36,710 nt of DNA. It comes from Clostridia bacterium (GTDB lineage Bacteria; Bacillota; Clostridia; Oscillospirales; Acutalibacteraceae). Location: the NCBI GenBank assembly GCA_017436255.1, contig JAFSDK010000067.1, positions 1 to 36,710 of the forward strand, read 5' to 3'. The notes under the pieces are model-generated. The model was not told where the DNA came from and made no database searches. It was given only the letters and a program-made list of their open reading frames with translations. Positions within the stretch are counted from its first letter, which is position 1. The number at the start of each line of letters is the position of its first letter. Shown here piece by piece: positions 15,626-24,957 of the stretch. The position numbers and the translations under genes are program-made.

Positions 15626-16759
15626 TTATTCGTGTTTGCTTATTATTCTGGGAACTCTTGGGGAGATTCCACAGACTATTTCATAGTTTATGGTATTTAT
15701 CAGAGTTGCTAATTCTTCTACGGGAAGTTCCTTACCAAAAAGAATAACCTCGTCATCCTCTTTAATGTTTTCTATATGGCTGACGTCAATCATAAACTGG
15801 TCCATGCAAATTCGGCCAATTACTTTTGCGCGTTTTCCACAAACCATAACTTCAGCCTTGTTAGAGAGCAGGCGAGGGTAACCATCGGCATAACCCGCTG
15901 TAACGGTGGCAACCTTCATAGTTTTTTCGGCATTAAATGTGCGACCGTAACTAACGGTGTCACCTTTGTTGATTGTTTTAACCATTGATATAACCGATTT
16001 AAAGGTCATAACAGGTAAAAACTTTTGGCTCAATTTCAAATCTTTGTCGGGGGTTAAACCGTAAAGAATTATACCTGGGCGAACATAATCTAAATGCTTG
16101 TCCGTATGTATACAAGAACCTGCTGAGTTACAACAATGCTTGTATTTTGCTTTAAAACCTGCCGCCTCAATTTTCTCCACACAATTTAAAAAACGTTTGT
16201 ACTGCGCATCAGTAAATTTGCGTGTATCGGTATCGGTACCGTCGGCTACGCTAAAGTGTGTAAATACACCTTCATATTCAAGGGCGGGAAGTTTAAGTGC
16301 ATCAATCGCTTCAGTAAGACCTGCGCAATCCGCATTGCGACAGTCAAAACCCAAACGTCCCATACCTGTATCAAGTTTTAGATGAATTTTAACTGTAACA
16401 CCGCTTGCTACGGCATTTCTACTCAGTTTTTTTGCAAATTCGGTACTGAATACTGTTTGCGCAATATTATTCTTAACCAAAATATCAGCATTTTCAGCAG
16501 GGGTATAACCAAGAATAAGTATTGGTTTAGTTATACCATATTCTCTGAGTTGTAAGGCTTCAACAAGGTTTGACACCGCGAAACTGTCGGCACCCAGTTG
16601 GTCAAGTTTCGGTGCAATGTCTTTAACCGAATGACCATAAGCGTTTGCCTTGACAACCGCCATAATTTTGCTGTTACCGCAGTTGTCCTTGACGGTCTTG
16701 AAATTGTGTGACAAGGCATCCAGGTCAATTTCAACCCACGTTCTATGTAAAAAATCCAT
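15626..16759 (-). CDS. alr: alanine racemase
   Basis: This PLP enzyme interconverts L- and D-alanine for peptidoglycan. The PLP lysine is Lys 37 in AVVKANAYGH, and the second catalytic residue is Tyr 271 in TVSYGRTF. KLDTGMGRLGF, HCCNSAGS and VRPGIILYG are further family blocks. The start is the ATG at 16759, with AAAGGTG 6 bp ahead (377 aa); a GTG three codons upstream lies within that ribosome site. It is 15 bp upstream of mscL on the same strand. Confidence 0.96.
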   Translation of the reverse strand: MDFLHRTWVEIDLDALSHNFKTVKDNCGNSKIMAVVKANAYGHSVKDIAPKLDQLGADSFAVSNLVEALQLREYGITKPILILGYTPAENADILVKNNIAQTVFSTEFAKKLSRNAVASGVTVKIHLKLDTGMGRLGFDCRNADCAGLTEAIDALKLPALEYEGVFTHFSVADGTDTDTRKFTDAQYKRFLNCVEKIEAAGFKAKYKHCCNSAGSCIHTDKHLDYVRPGIILYGLTPDKDLKLSQKFLPVMTFKSVISMVKTINKGDTVSYGRTFNAEKTMKVATVTAGYADGYPRLLSNKAEVMVCGKRAKVIGRICMDQFMIDVSHIENIKEDDEVILFGKELPVEELATLINTINYEIVCGISPRVPRIISKHE

Positions 16760-16778
16760 TAATAACACCTTTATAAAT

Positions 16779-16811
16779 AAGTACGGCTTCTTTAATAAAG
16801 AAACCGTGCTT
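16779..16811 (-). terminator. probable pfkA terminator
   Basis: On the minus strand AAGCACGGTTTCTTTA pairs with TAAAGAAGCCGTACTT with one mismatch and one G-U, in a tight loop, followed by the weak T-rich tail ATTTATAA. It lies between pfkA and alr. Confidence 0.6.
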
Positions 16812-16819
16812 AATGATTA

Positions 16820-17788
16820 TTAGATAGAGATAGTATAAGCCATTTTATATGCCTCAATATCAAACGGCTTTTCCATATTGAGTGCTTCGTAAATATCAAA
16901 GTTAACAACTTTATTATCGCGATAAGCAATAACGCGGTTGCCGATGCCTTCTTTAAGAAGTCTTACGGCTTCATAACCCATACCACTTGCCATAACTCGG
17001 TCGCGAACTGTTGGGCTACCACCACGTTGAACGTGACCAAGAACGGTTGCACGGGTAACAATACCTGTTTTTTCTTCAACAAGTTTTGCTATTTCATGAA
17101 CGTTACCAACGCCTTCGGCAACAACGATGATATAGTGCATTTTGCCGGTTTTCTGTGAAAGTTTGATTTCGTTGATAATATCATTTTCAAAATTGAAGGA
17201 AACTTCAGGCACTAAAATTGAAGTAGCACCTACAGCAATGCCGGTCTGTAAAGCTAACCAACCTGCGCGTCTGCCCATAACTTCAACAACGCTGCAACGC
17301 TCGTGGGATTGTGTTGTATCACGAAGTTTATCAACCATTTCCATTGCGGTATTCATAGCAGTATCAAAACCAATGGTATATTCTGTGGATGCAATATCAT
17401 TATCAATAGTACCGGGGATGCCAATACAGGGAATACCCTTTAGTGATAGGTCACGTGCGCCTCTAAAAGAGCCGTCACCGCCGATAACAACTATACCGTC
17501 AATACCAAATTTTTTACAATTCTCAACGGCGAGATTAACGCCTTCTTCGGTTTTGAAAAGCGGACTTCTTGCAGTATATAATACAGTACCACCGCGGTGA
17601 ATAATATCAGACACAGAGCGTACGTTCATATCAAAAATATCACCTTCGATTAAGCCGTTATAACCGTGGTGTATACCCTTAACGTTTAGACCCATAGCGA
17701 TAGCAGTTCTTACAACCGAACGTACCGCTGCGTTCATACCGGGAGCGTCACCGCCACTTGTTAAAACACCTATCGTTTTAATTGCCAT
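16820..17788 (-). CDS. pfkA: ATP-dependent 6-phosphofructokinase
   Basis: PfkA phosphorylates fructose 6-phosphate, the committed step of glycolysis. Visible motifs are GVLTSGGDAPGMNAAVR (nucleotide site), GGDGSFRGA, GIPGTIDNDIAST with the catalytic Asp, VEVMGRRAGWLAL, and VLGHVQRGGSPTVRDR. Gly-Gly-Asp-Gly after the phosphate loop is the ATP-dependent pattern. 322 aa is the usual short bacterial form. GGAGATGAG lies before the ATG. It follows dnaE but has its own promoter at the dnaE 3' end. Confidence 0.97.
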   Translation of the reverse strand: MAIKTIGVLTSGGDAPGMNAAVRSVVRTAIAMGLNVKGIHHGYNGLIEGDIFDMNVRSVSDIIHRGGTVLYTARSPLFKTEEGVNLAVENCKKFGIDGIVVIGGDGSFRGARDLSLKGIPCIGIPGTIDNDIASTEYTIGFDTAMNTAMEMVDKLRDTTQSHERCSVVEVMGRRAGWLALQTGIAVGATSILVPEVSFNFENDIINEIKLSQKTGKMHYIIVVAEGVGNVHEIAKLVEEKTGIVTRATVLGHVQRGGSPTVRDRVMASGMGYEAVRLLKEGIGNRVIAYRDNKVVNFDIYEALNMEKPFDIEAYKMAYTISI

Positions 17789-17823
17789 TATAACTCATCT
17801 CCAAAAATAAACTAATTATAACA

Positions 17824-17852
17824 ATTATATAGTATTTGCAAAAATTATTCAA
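17824..17852 (-). promoter_or_regulatory. pfkA promoter overlapping the end of dnaE
   Basis: TTGAAT (17852-17847), a 17-bp spacer and TATAAT (17829-17824) on the minus strand. The -35 box lies over the last codons and stop of dnaE (17845-17847). Confidence 0.75.
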
Positions 17853-20800
17853 CTGTTTTTACGTTATTATTCCCAACAATCGCCGAAATTTTTGCCAACG
17901 TGTCACTTTTACAGTTGATTTTAAGTGAATCGGGGGCTGCAAACTTAGTTTTTGTATCTTCGCAGTAGAGAATTATAGGGCAGTTTCCCTTGTTTTCTGC
18001 AAATACTTTTTTAAGTTTTACTACCTCTTCACAGTTAATTGACTTAACCTTAACATATACGGTTGGTATCTTTTTAGTGTATTCTTTTATAATGTTTTCA
18101 TCAAGGGGCGTAAGTTTATCACATACAAGTTCGGTAGGGCGGTCTTCACGTTCTGAAACGCGTCCTTTGAGCAGAACAATATTGTTTTCGGTTAAATATG
18201 GGCGACTTGCTTGATAGGTCGCACCAAACATTGTAACGTCAATAGTATTGCTCATATCTTCTGCCGTAATGTTAACCATTGTCTGTCCGCTTTTAAGTGT
18301 ACGCACCTTTATGTTATTTATTAGTACAACAACAGTTACTTTTTGTCCGTCTGCATATTTGCCGCCAACAATATCGATGAGTTTATCTGATTTAATGAAG
18401 TTTGCATACGCTTTGAATTCTTCAAGCGGATGTCCCGAAAGAAATAACCCTGTTGATTCTTTTTCAAGTAACAGCAATTCTTTTTTGGGCATTTCGGGCA
18501 TATGGGCAAGTGAGAATTGATGCTTTTCTTCGCCTACATCAAACAGGTTTATCTGACCTGCATCGGTGTATTTTTTCTCGCTGTCAACAGCTGCTAATAC
18601 TGCATCGATTGAGTAAATCATCTGCTTTCTTGTTTTTTCAAGCGAGTCCATTGCGCCGCTTTTAATAAGTGTCTCAAGTGCGCGTCGATTAAAATCTCTG
18701 CCCGAACATCTAAGACAAAAATCATACATTGAGGTGAAGTCACCATTTGTAGTCCGTTCGGTAATGATTTTATTTATGAGACCGTCACCCATATTTTTAA
18801 GGGCAGAAAGTCCAAAACGCACTTTATTACCGCTACCGACGAATTCTGCTAAACTTTTGTTTACGTCGGGCGGTAGCAATGTTAGGTTTAAACGTTTGCA
18901 TTCGGGGTTATATTGAGCGATTTTACTAGTATCGATCATCCCTGAGAACATAGCCGCCATATATTCAGACGGATAGTGGCATTTTAGGTATGCAGTTCTG
19001 TATGCCACAACACCGTAAGCGGCGGCGTGACCTTTGTTAAATGCATATGATGCGAATGCCGACATATCGTCAAAAATACTGCTTGCAATATCTTCGGGCA
19101 CACCTCTTTTTACGGCACCTTCACAAATAACAACACCGTTTTTATCGGTTTCACCATAAATAAAGGCGTGACGTTCTTTTTCCATAACATCGTGCTTTTT
19201 CTTTGACATTGCACGGCGCACAATATCGGCACGTCCCAGTGAATATCCCGCAAGATTACGGCAAATCTGCATAACCTGTTCTTGATATACAATACATCCG
19301 TAGGTAACCTCTAAAATCGGTTTAAGTAGCGGATGGGCGTACGTCACGTCCTTAGGGTTGTGACGGTTGTGAATATATTTTGGTATTGAGTCCATAGGAC
19401 CGGGACGATATAGCGATATAATCGCAATTAGGTCCTCAAGCGTTTCGGGTATAAATTGGCGAAGTACGTTTCGCATACCCTCTGATTCAAACTGAAAAAC
19501 ACCGTCGGTATGTCCTAAACTCATCATTTTAAGGGTTTCAGCATCATCAAATGGTATTTTTTCAATATCAAAATCGGGTGTATGACGTTTTATTGCCTTT
19601 TCAGCATCTGAAATAATGGTTATATTTCTGAGCCCTAAAAAGTCCATTTTAAGCAGACCTAACTCGTCCAAAGAGGTCATCGTGTATTGTGTAACAACGG
19701 CTTCATCATTTTTTGCGAGTGGTACGTACTGTGCGATAGGTTTATCGGCAATTACAACGCCCGCCGCATGGGTAGAGGCGTTTCTCGGTGTACCTTCAAG
19801 TTTAATGGCCATATCAAGTACCGATTTTACCTGTTCATCGCTTCCATACAAATTTTTAAGATCTTGTGATTTTTTAAGGGCGGTAGGTATGGATATCTTT
19901 AATTCTTGCGGTATAAGTTTTGCAACCTTATCGCAAAGGGCGTAGGGCACGTCCATAGCACGACCAACGTCACGTACCGCCGCACGCGCCGCCATTGTAC
20001 CAAAGGTAACTATTTGCGCTACGTGGTCGAAACCGTATTTATCAATAACGTAATCAATAACTTTTTGACGGTTAACGTAACAAAAGTCGATATCAAAGTC
20101 GGGCATTGATACACGTTCGGGATTTAAAAATCTTTCAAACAGAAGGTTGTGCTTAATGGGGTCAATACCCGTAATGCCTATGCAGTATGCCGCAATTGAA
20201 GCAGCACCGCTACCACGTCCAGGCCCTACAGGAATATCGTGTGTTTTTGCGTAATTTACAAAATCAGCCACTATAAGATAGTAGTCGGTATATCCCATGC
20301 TATTTATTACGTCAAGTTCATATTCAAGGCGGTCTATAGCCGTTTTATCGGGGTTTTTACCGTAATTTTTATAAAGACCCTCGTAACATTTTTCTTTAAA
20401 ATAAGCAAAATGGTCGGTGTCACCTATGTCAAATACAGGTAACTTTATATTGCCGAATTCAAAGTCGAAGTTGCACATATCAGCAATTTTCTGTGTGTTG
20501 CTTATTGCCTCGGGAGTAGCACGGAAAATCTGCGCCATTTCGTCTTCACTTTTTAGGTAAAACTCGTTTGTTTTAAATTCAAGTGTATCTTCATCTGTTA
20601 TTTTTTTGCCTGTCTGTATGCACAAAAGTACCTTGTGTGCTTCACTATCCTCGCGTGTTATATAGTGTACGTCGTTGGTAGCAACAAGGGGAATACCCGT
20701 TTCTTTTGAAAGGCGCACAAGGTAAGAGTTTACCTGCTTTTGCTCGTAAATATCGTGGTCTTGCATTTCGAGATAATAACTGTCACAACCAAAAACGTCT

Positions 20801-21285
20801 CTGTACCAAAGGGCTGTGTTTTTAGCAGATTCATAGTCGTTCTTCATAAGAAGTTTGGGTATCTCACCTGCAAGGCAGGCTGAGAGTGCTATTAGACCTT
20901 CACTGTGTTCCTTTAAAATATCGCGGTCAATACGCGGTTTTGAATAAAAACCTTCGGTAAAGCCTAAAGATACTAGTTTAATAAGGTTTTGATAGCCAAC
21001 TTCATTTTTACAAAGCAGAACTAAGTGTGAATAATCACTGTCGTAAAACTTTTCTTTATCGTGACGTGAACGAGGGGCAACGTAGACCTCACACCCAATA
21101 ATAGGTTTAATCCCTGCGTCTATCGCTTTTTTATAAAACTCAACAGCGCCGTACATAACGCCGTGGTCGGTTATGGCAATAGCGTTTTGTCCCATCTGCT
21201 TTGCAGCATCAATAAGCCTGCCGATACGGCAACAGCCGTCAAGCAAGCTATATTCAGTATGCACGTGCAGATGAACAAAACTCAT
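17845..21285 (-). CDS. dnaE: DNA polymerase III alpha subunit
   Basis: This is the replicative polymerase catalytic subunit, 1146 aa. The N-terminal PHP domain begins FVHLHVHTEYSLLDG with further HGVMYGAVEFYKKA and the His/Asp metal sites. The catalytic palm has GPGRGSGAASIAAYC and PDFDIDFCY with the two catalytic Asp. The tudor-like and helix-hairpin-helix part is followed by the OB fold (KVTVVVLINNIKVRTLKSG) around 985-1060. It is the DnaE type and not PolC, since no exonuclease domain is inserted. The ATG overlaps the whiA stop (ATGA), and AAAGGAG precedes it. Confidence 0.97.
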   Translation of the reverse strand: MSFVHLHVHTEYSLLDGCCRIGRLIDAAKQMGQNAIAITDHGVMYGAVEFYKKAIDAGIKPIIGCEVYVAPRSRHDKEKFYDSDYSHLVLLCKNEVGYQNLIKLVSLGFTEGFYSKPRIDRDILKEHSEGLIALSACLAGEIPKLLMKNDYESAKNTALWYRDVFGCDSYYLEMQDHDIYEQKQVNSYLVRLSKETGIPLVATNDVHYITREDSEAHKVLLCIQTGKKITDEDTLEFKTNEFYLKSEDEMAQIFRATPEAISNTQKIADMCNFDFEFGNIKLPVFDIGDTDHFAYFKEKCYEGLYKNYGKNPDKTAIDRLEYELDVINSMGYTDYYLIVADFVNYAKTHDIPVGPGRGSGAASIAAYCIGITGIDPIKHNLLFERFLNPERVSMPDFDIDFCYVNRQKVIDYVIDKYGFDHVAQIVTFGTMAARAAVRDVGRAMDVPYALCDKVAKLIPQELKISIPTALKKSQDLKNLYGSDEQVKSVLDMAIKLEGTPRNASTHAAGVVIADKPIAQYVPLAKNDEAVVTQYTMTSLDELGLLKMDFLGLRNITIISDAEKAIKRHTPDFDIEKIPFDDAETLKMMSLGHTDGVFQFESEGMRNVLRQFIPETLEDLIAIISLYRPGPMDSIPKYIHNRHNPKDVTYAHPLLKPILEVTYGCIVYQEQVMQICRNLAGYSLGRADIVRRAMSKKKHDVMEKERHAFIYGETDKNGVVICEGAVKRGVPEDIASSIFDDMSAFASYAFNKGHAAAYGVVAYRTAYLKCHYPSEYMAAMFSGMIDTSKIAQYNPECKRLNLTLLPPDVNKSLAEFVGSGNKVRFGLSALKNMGDGLINKIITERTTNGDFTSMYDFCLRCSGRDFNRRALETLIKSGAMDSLEKTRKQMIYSIDAVLAAVDSEKKYTDAGQINLFDVGEEKHQFSLAHMPEMPKKELLLLEKESTGLFLSGHPLEEFKAYANFIKSDKLIDIVGGKYADGQKVTVVVLINNIKVRTLKSGQTMVNITAEDMSNTIDVTMFGATYQASRPYLTENNIVLLKGRVSEREDRPTELVCDKLTPLDENIIKEYTKKIPTVYVKVKSINCEEVVKLKKVFAENKGNCPIILYCEDTKTKFAAPDSLKINCKSDTLAKISAIVGNNNVKTVE

Positions 21286-22181
21286 TTTATTTCTCCTTTA
21301 AATCCGTACTTTTCGGCGACCTCTAAAATTCGTTTTAAACGGTGGTTTAAACCCGAGCGTGTAAGCGGAAAACTAGAAAGTTTACACAACTCGCTAAGGG
21401 TTGCCTCCTTGTTAGCCATACGAAGAAGCGCTACTTCTTGTAGTTCTTCGGGTAGAATATCAAACTTTTCTTTTTTAATAAGGTACGAAATGGCGTTGCG
21501 TTGTTTGATAGAGGCTTCAATCATTTTTGCGGTATTAGCCTCTTCAGCATTATTGCGCCTATTTATATTATTGCGCACTTCCTTAATAATTTTAAGGTCC
21601 ATCAGTTCAAGGGTGATATTGCCCGCACCCATTATTGTAATAAAATCTTCAACCGTTTCGCTCTTTTTTAGGTAAATAACATTTTTACCCGAACGCACCG
21701 TCATATTCGGTTCAATTTCGGCATCGTTAAGCAACCCAATTACAGTAGGTACAAGCGCTTCATTCTTAATAATTAGGTCAATTCTCGGATTTTTTTCGGG
21801 TTCGTTACATTGACCGCAACTTAAAAAAACACCACGTATAAATGATGCACGGCAACATTCCTTGCTTAAGATGTCGGTGTATAAAATGTCTTCGTTACCA
21901 AGATTTTCCAATATTTTTTTGCGATCGTCTGAATTATTTACATATACTTTATGAACAGGACGTTTGCCGTTTGATGAAACGGGGGTTTCGTAAATTCCAA
22001 AGCATTTTCTAAGCAAATAGCAGAAATTTTGTGCTACAGCTTCATTTTCTGTTTGTATACCAATTTTATCACTCGAAAAGAATCGCCCGAAAAGCATAAT
22101 GCCGTAGCATTCGGCTATTCGGCAACATTCGGGCGTCTTTAAATTGCATAATTCGGTTTTTAATTTTCCACAGAATGACAT
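21282..22181 (-). CDS. whiA: DNA-binding protein WhiA
   Basis: WhiA is a conserved Gram-positive regulator linked to cell division and, in Streptomyces, to sporulation. The N-terminal part is a LAGLIDADG-derived fold without nuclease residues (CCRIAECYGIMLFGRFFS and CCRASFIRGVFLSCGQ), and the C-terminal part is a helix-turn-helix with LPEELQEVALLRMANKEATLSELCKLSSFPLTRSGLNHRLKRI. 299 aa is normal. It overlaps dnaE by four bases and follows rapZ by 15 bp. Confidence 0.95.
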   Translation of the reverse strand: MSFCGKLKTELCNLKTPECCRIAECYGIMLFGRFFSSDKIGIQTENEAVAQNFCYLLRKCFGIYETPVSSNGKRPVHKVYVNNSDDRKKILENLGNEDILYTDILSKECCRASFIRGVFLSCGQCNEPEKNPRIDLIIKNEALVPTVIGLLNDAEIEPNMTVRSGKNVIYLKKSETVEDFITIMGAGNITLELMDLKIIKEVRNNINRRNNAEEANTAKMIEASIKQRNAISYLIKKEKFDILPEELQEVALLRMANKEATLSELCKLSSFPLTRSGLNHRLKRILEVAEKYGFKGEIK

Positions 22182-22196
22182 TTACTTTCTCCCAAA

Positions 22197-23057
22197 CTAA
22201 TTTTTGTTTATATCTCTGTGTAGTGTAGCAGAACGGTAATTGTTATCAGCAAGATGTTTATTTGTAAGTTCTGCAAGGGTTACGGAGCGGTGATGACCAC
22301 CTGTGCAACCAAATGCTATAACAAGTTGTGTTTTGCCTTCTTTAACGTATAGCGGAATAACAAAATCAAGCAGATTGAATACTCGCTCTAAAAGTCCTAT
22401 ACTATCGGGTGAATTCATAACAAAATCTTGAATTACATTTTCCGTACCTGTGTGATTTTTTAATTCTTCAACGTAAAATGGATTGGGCAAACAACGTACG
22501 TCAAAAACTAAATCGGCATCTTTGGGTGCGCCGTATTTATAACCGAACGACACACATTTAATCTCAAACGCACCGCCGTTATCAGATGAAAAAATATGCG
22601 TGATTTTTTGTTTTAATTGTGCTGAAGAAAATTCGGTTGTATCAATAATAAAATCGGCACGATTATAAATTTCACTGAGAAGTTGACGTTCCTTAATAAC
22701 TGCTTGCTCTATCGTTATATTTTCGGTGAGAGATAGGGGGTGGCGACGTCTGTTTTCTTTGTAACGGTTAATAAGTACGCCGTCCGCCGCTTCAAGAAAA
22801 AGTATATTATAGTTTATTTTGCGTTTTTTAAGTGAATCAAGCACCTCAATAATGTCGTGAAAAAGTTGACCACCACGTATATCTGTGCCTATTGCAAGCT
22901 TATTAAAGCCGTTATCTTTGCAGATGAACAGCTCAATAAAAGAGGGGATAATAAGGGGCGGAATATTATCTACACAATAGTATCCCATATCCTCAAGCGC
23001 ATTTGCTGCCTGTGATTTGCCGGCACCAGACATGCCTGTAATAATCAAAACTTCCAT
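22197..23057 (-). CDS. rapZ: RNase adapter / nucleotide-binding protein RapZ (YvcJ)
   Basis: RapZ-family P-loop proteins bind nucleotides; in E. coli RapZ guides RNase E to the GlmZ small RNA, and in B. subtilis YvcJ affects competence. Seen here: Walker A GMSGAGKSQ (about 8-16), GYYCVDNIPP, the C-terminal FGYKYGAPKDADLVFDVRCLPNPF and the final FGCTGGHHRSVTLAE. 286 aa is typical. It is 9 bp after murB. In most Firmicutes yvcK follows; here whiA follows directly. Confidence 0.95.
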   Translation of the reverse strand: MEVLIITGMSGAGKSQAANALEDMGYYCVDNIPPLIIPSFIELFICKDNGFNKLAIGTDIRGGQLFHDIIEVLDSLKKRKINYNILFLEAADGVLINRYKENRRRHPLSLTENITIEQAVIKERQLLSEIYNRADFIIDTTEFSSAQLKQKITHIFSSDNGGAFEIKCVSFGYKYGAPKDADLVFDVRCLPNPFYVEELKNHTGTENVIQDFVMNSPDSIGLLERVFNLLDFVIPLYVKEGKTQLVIAFGCTGGHHRSVTLAELTNKHLADNNYRSATLHRDINKN

Positions 23058-23066
23058 TATTTCTCC

Positions 23067-23972
23067 TTAATTACGTCCTAAATATATAACCTCGCGTTCA
23101 AGCAAAACACCATTATTTTCTTTTATGGTGTTTTGAATGTGTGATATAAGGTTTTTAACGTCCCTTGCGGTAGCGTTATTGTAATTTATAACAAAGCCTG
23201 CGTGTTTTTCGCTAACCATAGCGCCACCAACCGAATACCCTTTAAGTGAGTTTTCTTCAATAAGTGCACCCGCAAAATAGCCCGTAGGGCGTTTAAAAGT
23301 ACTGCCTGCACTTGGATATTCAAGTGGTTGCTTGGATTTTCTACGTGACATAAAGTCGGCCATTTTAGCCTTAATATCGGTGTCACAGCCTTTTGAAAGA
23401 ATAAATTCGGCAGATAGTATAATACCGCCGTTTGTTTTAAAAATACTTGTGCGGTAGCCGAGTTCCATTTGTTCTTTTGATATCGTTTTAATCTGCCCAT
23501 CGGTATCAAGATAGCGAACACGTGAAATAACATCCTTTATTTCACCGCCGTATGCGCCTGCATTCATAATTACCGCACCGCCAACCGTACCGGGTATACC
23601 AAAGGCAAATTCAAGGCCCGAAAGTGAATTTGCGGCGGCACTGTTACATAAAGCGGTAAGGGGAGCGCCTGCGCCGCAAATGATGGTGTTGTCTTTTACC
23701 GAAATATCGTCAAGACCCGATAATAACACGACAATTCCGTCAATGCCGTCATCAGATACCAAAACGTTAGAACCTTTACCGAGAACGGTTAAATTAATGT
23801 CGTTTTCGGCGCAAAATTCATAAATTTTTGTAAGTTCCGTTTCATTATTAACTTCTACAAGAAAGTCGGCATTACCACCAATTTTAAAAGTGGTGTAACG
23901 CGCCATATTTTCATTTGGTTTATAGGCGATTCCGTTTTCATTTAAAAAGGAACAAATAAGTTCGCGGTTCAT
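23067..23972 (-). CDS. murB: UDP-N-acetylenolpyruvoylglucosamine reductase
   Basis: MurB uses NADPH and FAD to make UDP-N-acetylmuramate, the second step of peptidoglycan precursor synthesis. FAD-binding blocks are ARYTTFKIGGNADFLVEV, VLGKGSNVLVSDDG and FAFGIPGTVGGAVIMNAGAYGGE. The active-site Ser is in YPSAGSTFKRP, and the C-terminal catalytic Glu is in LLEREVIYLG. The pattern fits the type IIa enzyme common in Gram-positives. 301 aa; GGGAG lies before the ATG. Confidence 0.96.
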   Translation of the reverse strand: MNRELICSFLNENGIAYKPNENMARYTTFKIGGNADFLVEVNNETELTKIYEFCAENDINLTVLGKGSNVLVSDDGIDGIVVLLSGLDDISVKDNTIICGAGAPLTALCNSAAANSLSGLEFAFGIPGTVGGAVIMNAGAYGGEIKDVISRVRYLDTDGQIKTISKEQMELGYRTSIFKTNGGIILSAEFILSKGCDTDIKAKMADFMSRRKSKQPLEYPSAGSTFKRPTGYFAGALIEENSLKGYSVGGAMVSEKHAGFVINYNNATARDVKNLISHIQNTIKENNGVLLEREVIYLGRN

Positions 23973-23988
23973 AAAAAACTCCCGTTAA

Positions 23989-24945
23989 TTATTTATAGAG
24001 ATTGCAAAGGAAAGCGGCGCCAATAATACCTGCGTCGTTACCGAGTTCTGCCGTTTTAATTTCGGTTTGCATAGCAACGTTCTTAGAGTAGCGGTCAAGA
24101 CGCGCAAAACTCTCTATAGGCTTTATTAACGTGTCGCCCTCTTTGGATATGCCGCCACCAATACATAAAACTTCGGGTTGGAAGATGTTTATCATATTTA
24201 CAATGCCTACCGCAATATACTCAATATATTGATTAACAACCTTTTTTGCGGTTTCATCACCCTTGCGCATAGCATCAAATGCAGTAAGACCGTTTACATT
24301 TTCAATACTGCCTGCGATTTCCCACATAATACTGGTTGGATCCTTGTGCATAGCAAATTTTGTTTGACGAATAAGTGCGGTTGCTGAAGCGTACGCTTCC
24401 CAACAACCTTGACGTCCGCAGGCGCATTGCTCACCGTTTTGGATAATAACGGTGTGACCAAGTTCGCCACCGGCATGGTTGAAGCCTGAGAAAATTTTAC
24501 CATCAATTATAATACCGCCGCCAACACCTGTGCCAAGCGTAATTGCTACAAAGTTCTTCTTACCGCGGCCGGCACCTGCGAGCAACTCTCCGTAAGCGGC
24601 AGCGTTTGCGTCATTCTCAATATAAAAATCAAATCCGGTGCGGTCTTTTAACATTTGGCATAACGGTAGGTTTTTAAATCCTAAATTATTTGCAACTGCT
24701 ACCGTACCTGTTTCCGGTACAATCGAACCGGGTGAGCCAATACCCATTGCAACAATCTCGCTTTTATCAATGCCTGCATCCTCAATTGCCATATATACAG
24801 CCTTAGCCATATCGTCAGCGATATCGTCGGGTGTGCGGCCAATACGGTTGGTTTTAACCTTGCCGCGTCCGATTATATTATAATTCTCGTCAACAACACC
24901 TGTTGCGATATTTGTTCCACCTAAATCGATTCCTAACCAATACAT
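23989..24945 (-). CDS. glk: ROK-family glucokinase
   Basis: This enzyme would phosphorylate glucose with ATP. The ATP site is IDLGGTNIATGVV (5-17), the sugar-contacting residues are in NDANAAAYGE and GGELGHTVI, and the ROK zinc signature CACGRQGCWEAYASATAL follows at about 178-195. No N-terminal helix-turn-helix is present, so it is an enzyme and not a ROK repressor. GGAGGTAA lies before the ATG. Its place beside hprK and pfkA suits glucose use. Confidence 0.93.
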   Translation of the reverse strand: MYWLGIDLGGTNIATGVVDENYNIIGRGKVKTNRIGRTPDDIADDMAKAVYMAIEDAGIDKSEIVAMGIGSPGSIVPETGTVAVANNLGFKNLPLCQMLKDRTGFDFYIENDANAAAYGELLAGAGRGKKNFVAITLGTGVGGGIIIDGKIFSGFNHAGGELGHTVIIQNGEQCACGRQGCWEAYASATALIRQTKFAMHKDPTSIMWEIAGSIENVNGLTAFDAMRKGDETAKKVVNQYIEYIAVGIVNMINIFQPEVLCIGGGISKEGDTLIKPIESFARLDRYSKNVAMQTEIKTAELGNDAGIIGAAFLCNLYK

Positions 24946-24957
24946 AGTGGTTACCTC

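Noticed and set aside
17142-17600. 152-codon plus-strand ORF opposite pfkA
   Set aside because: It is the antisense frame of a conserved gene; its composition follows from pfkA codon use.
21282-22181. LAGLIDADG homing endonuclease
   Set aside because: The fold is the normal WhiA N-domain; the helix-turn-helix and gene context identify WhiA.
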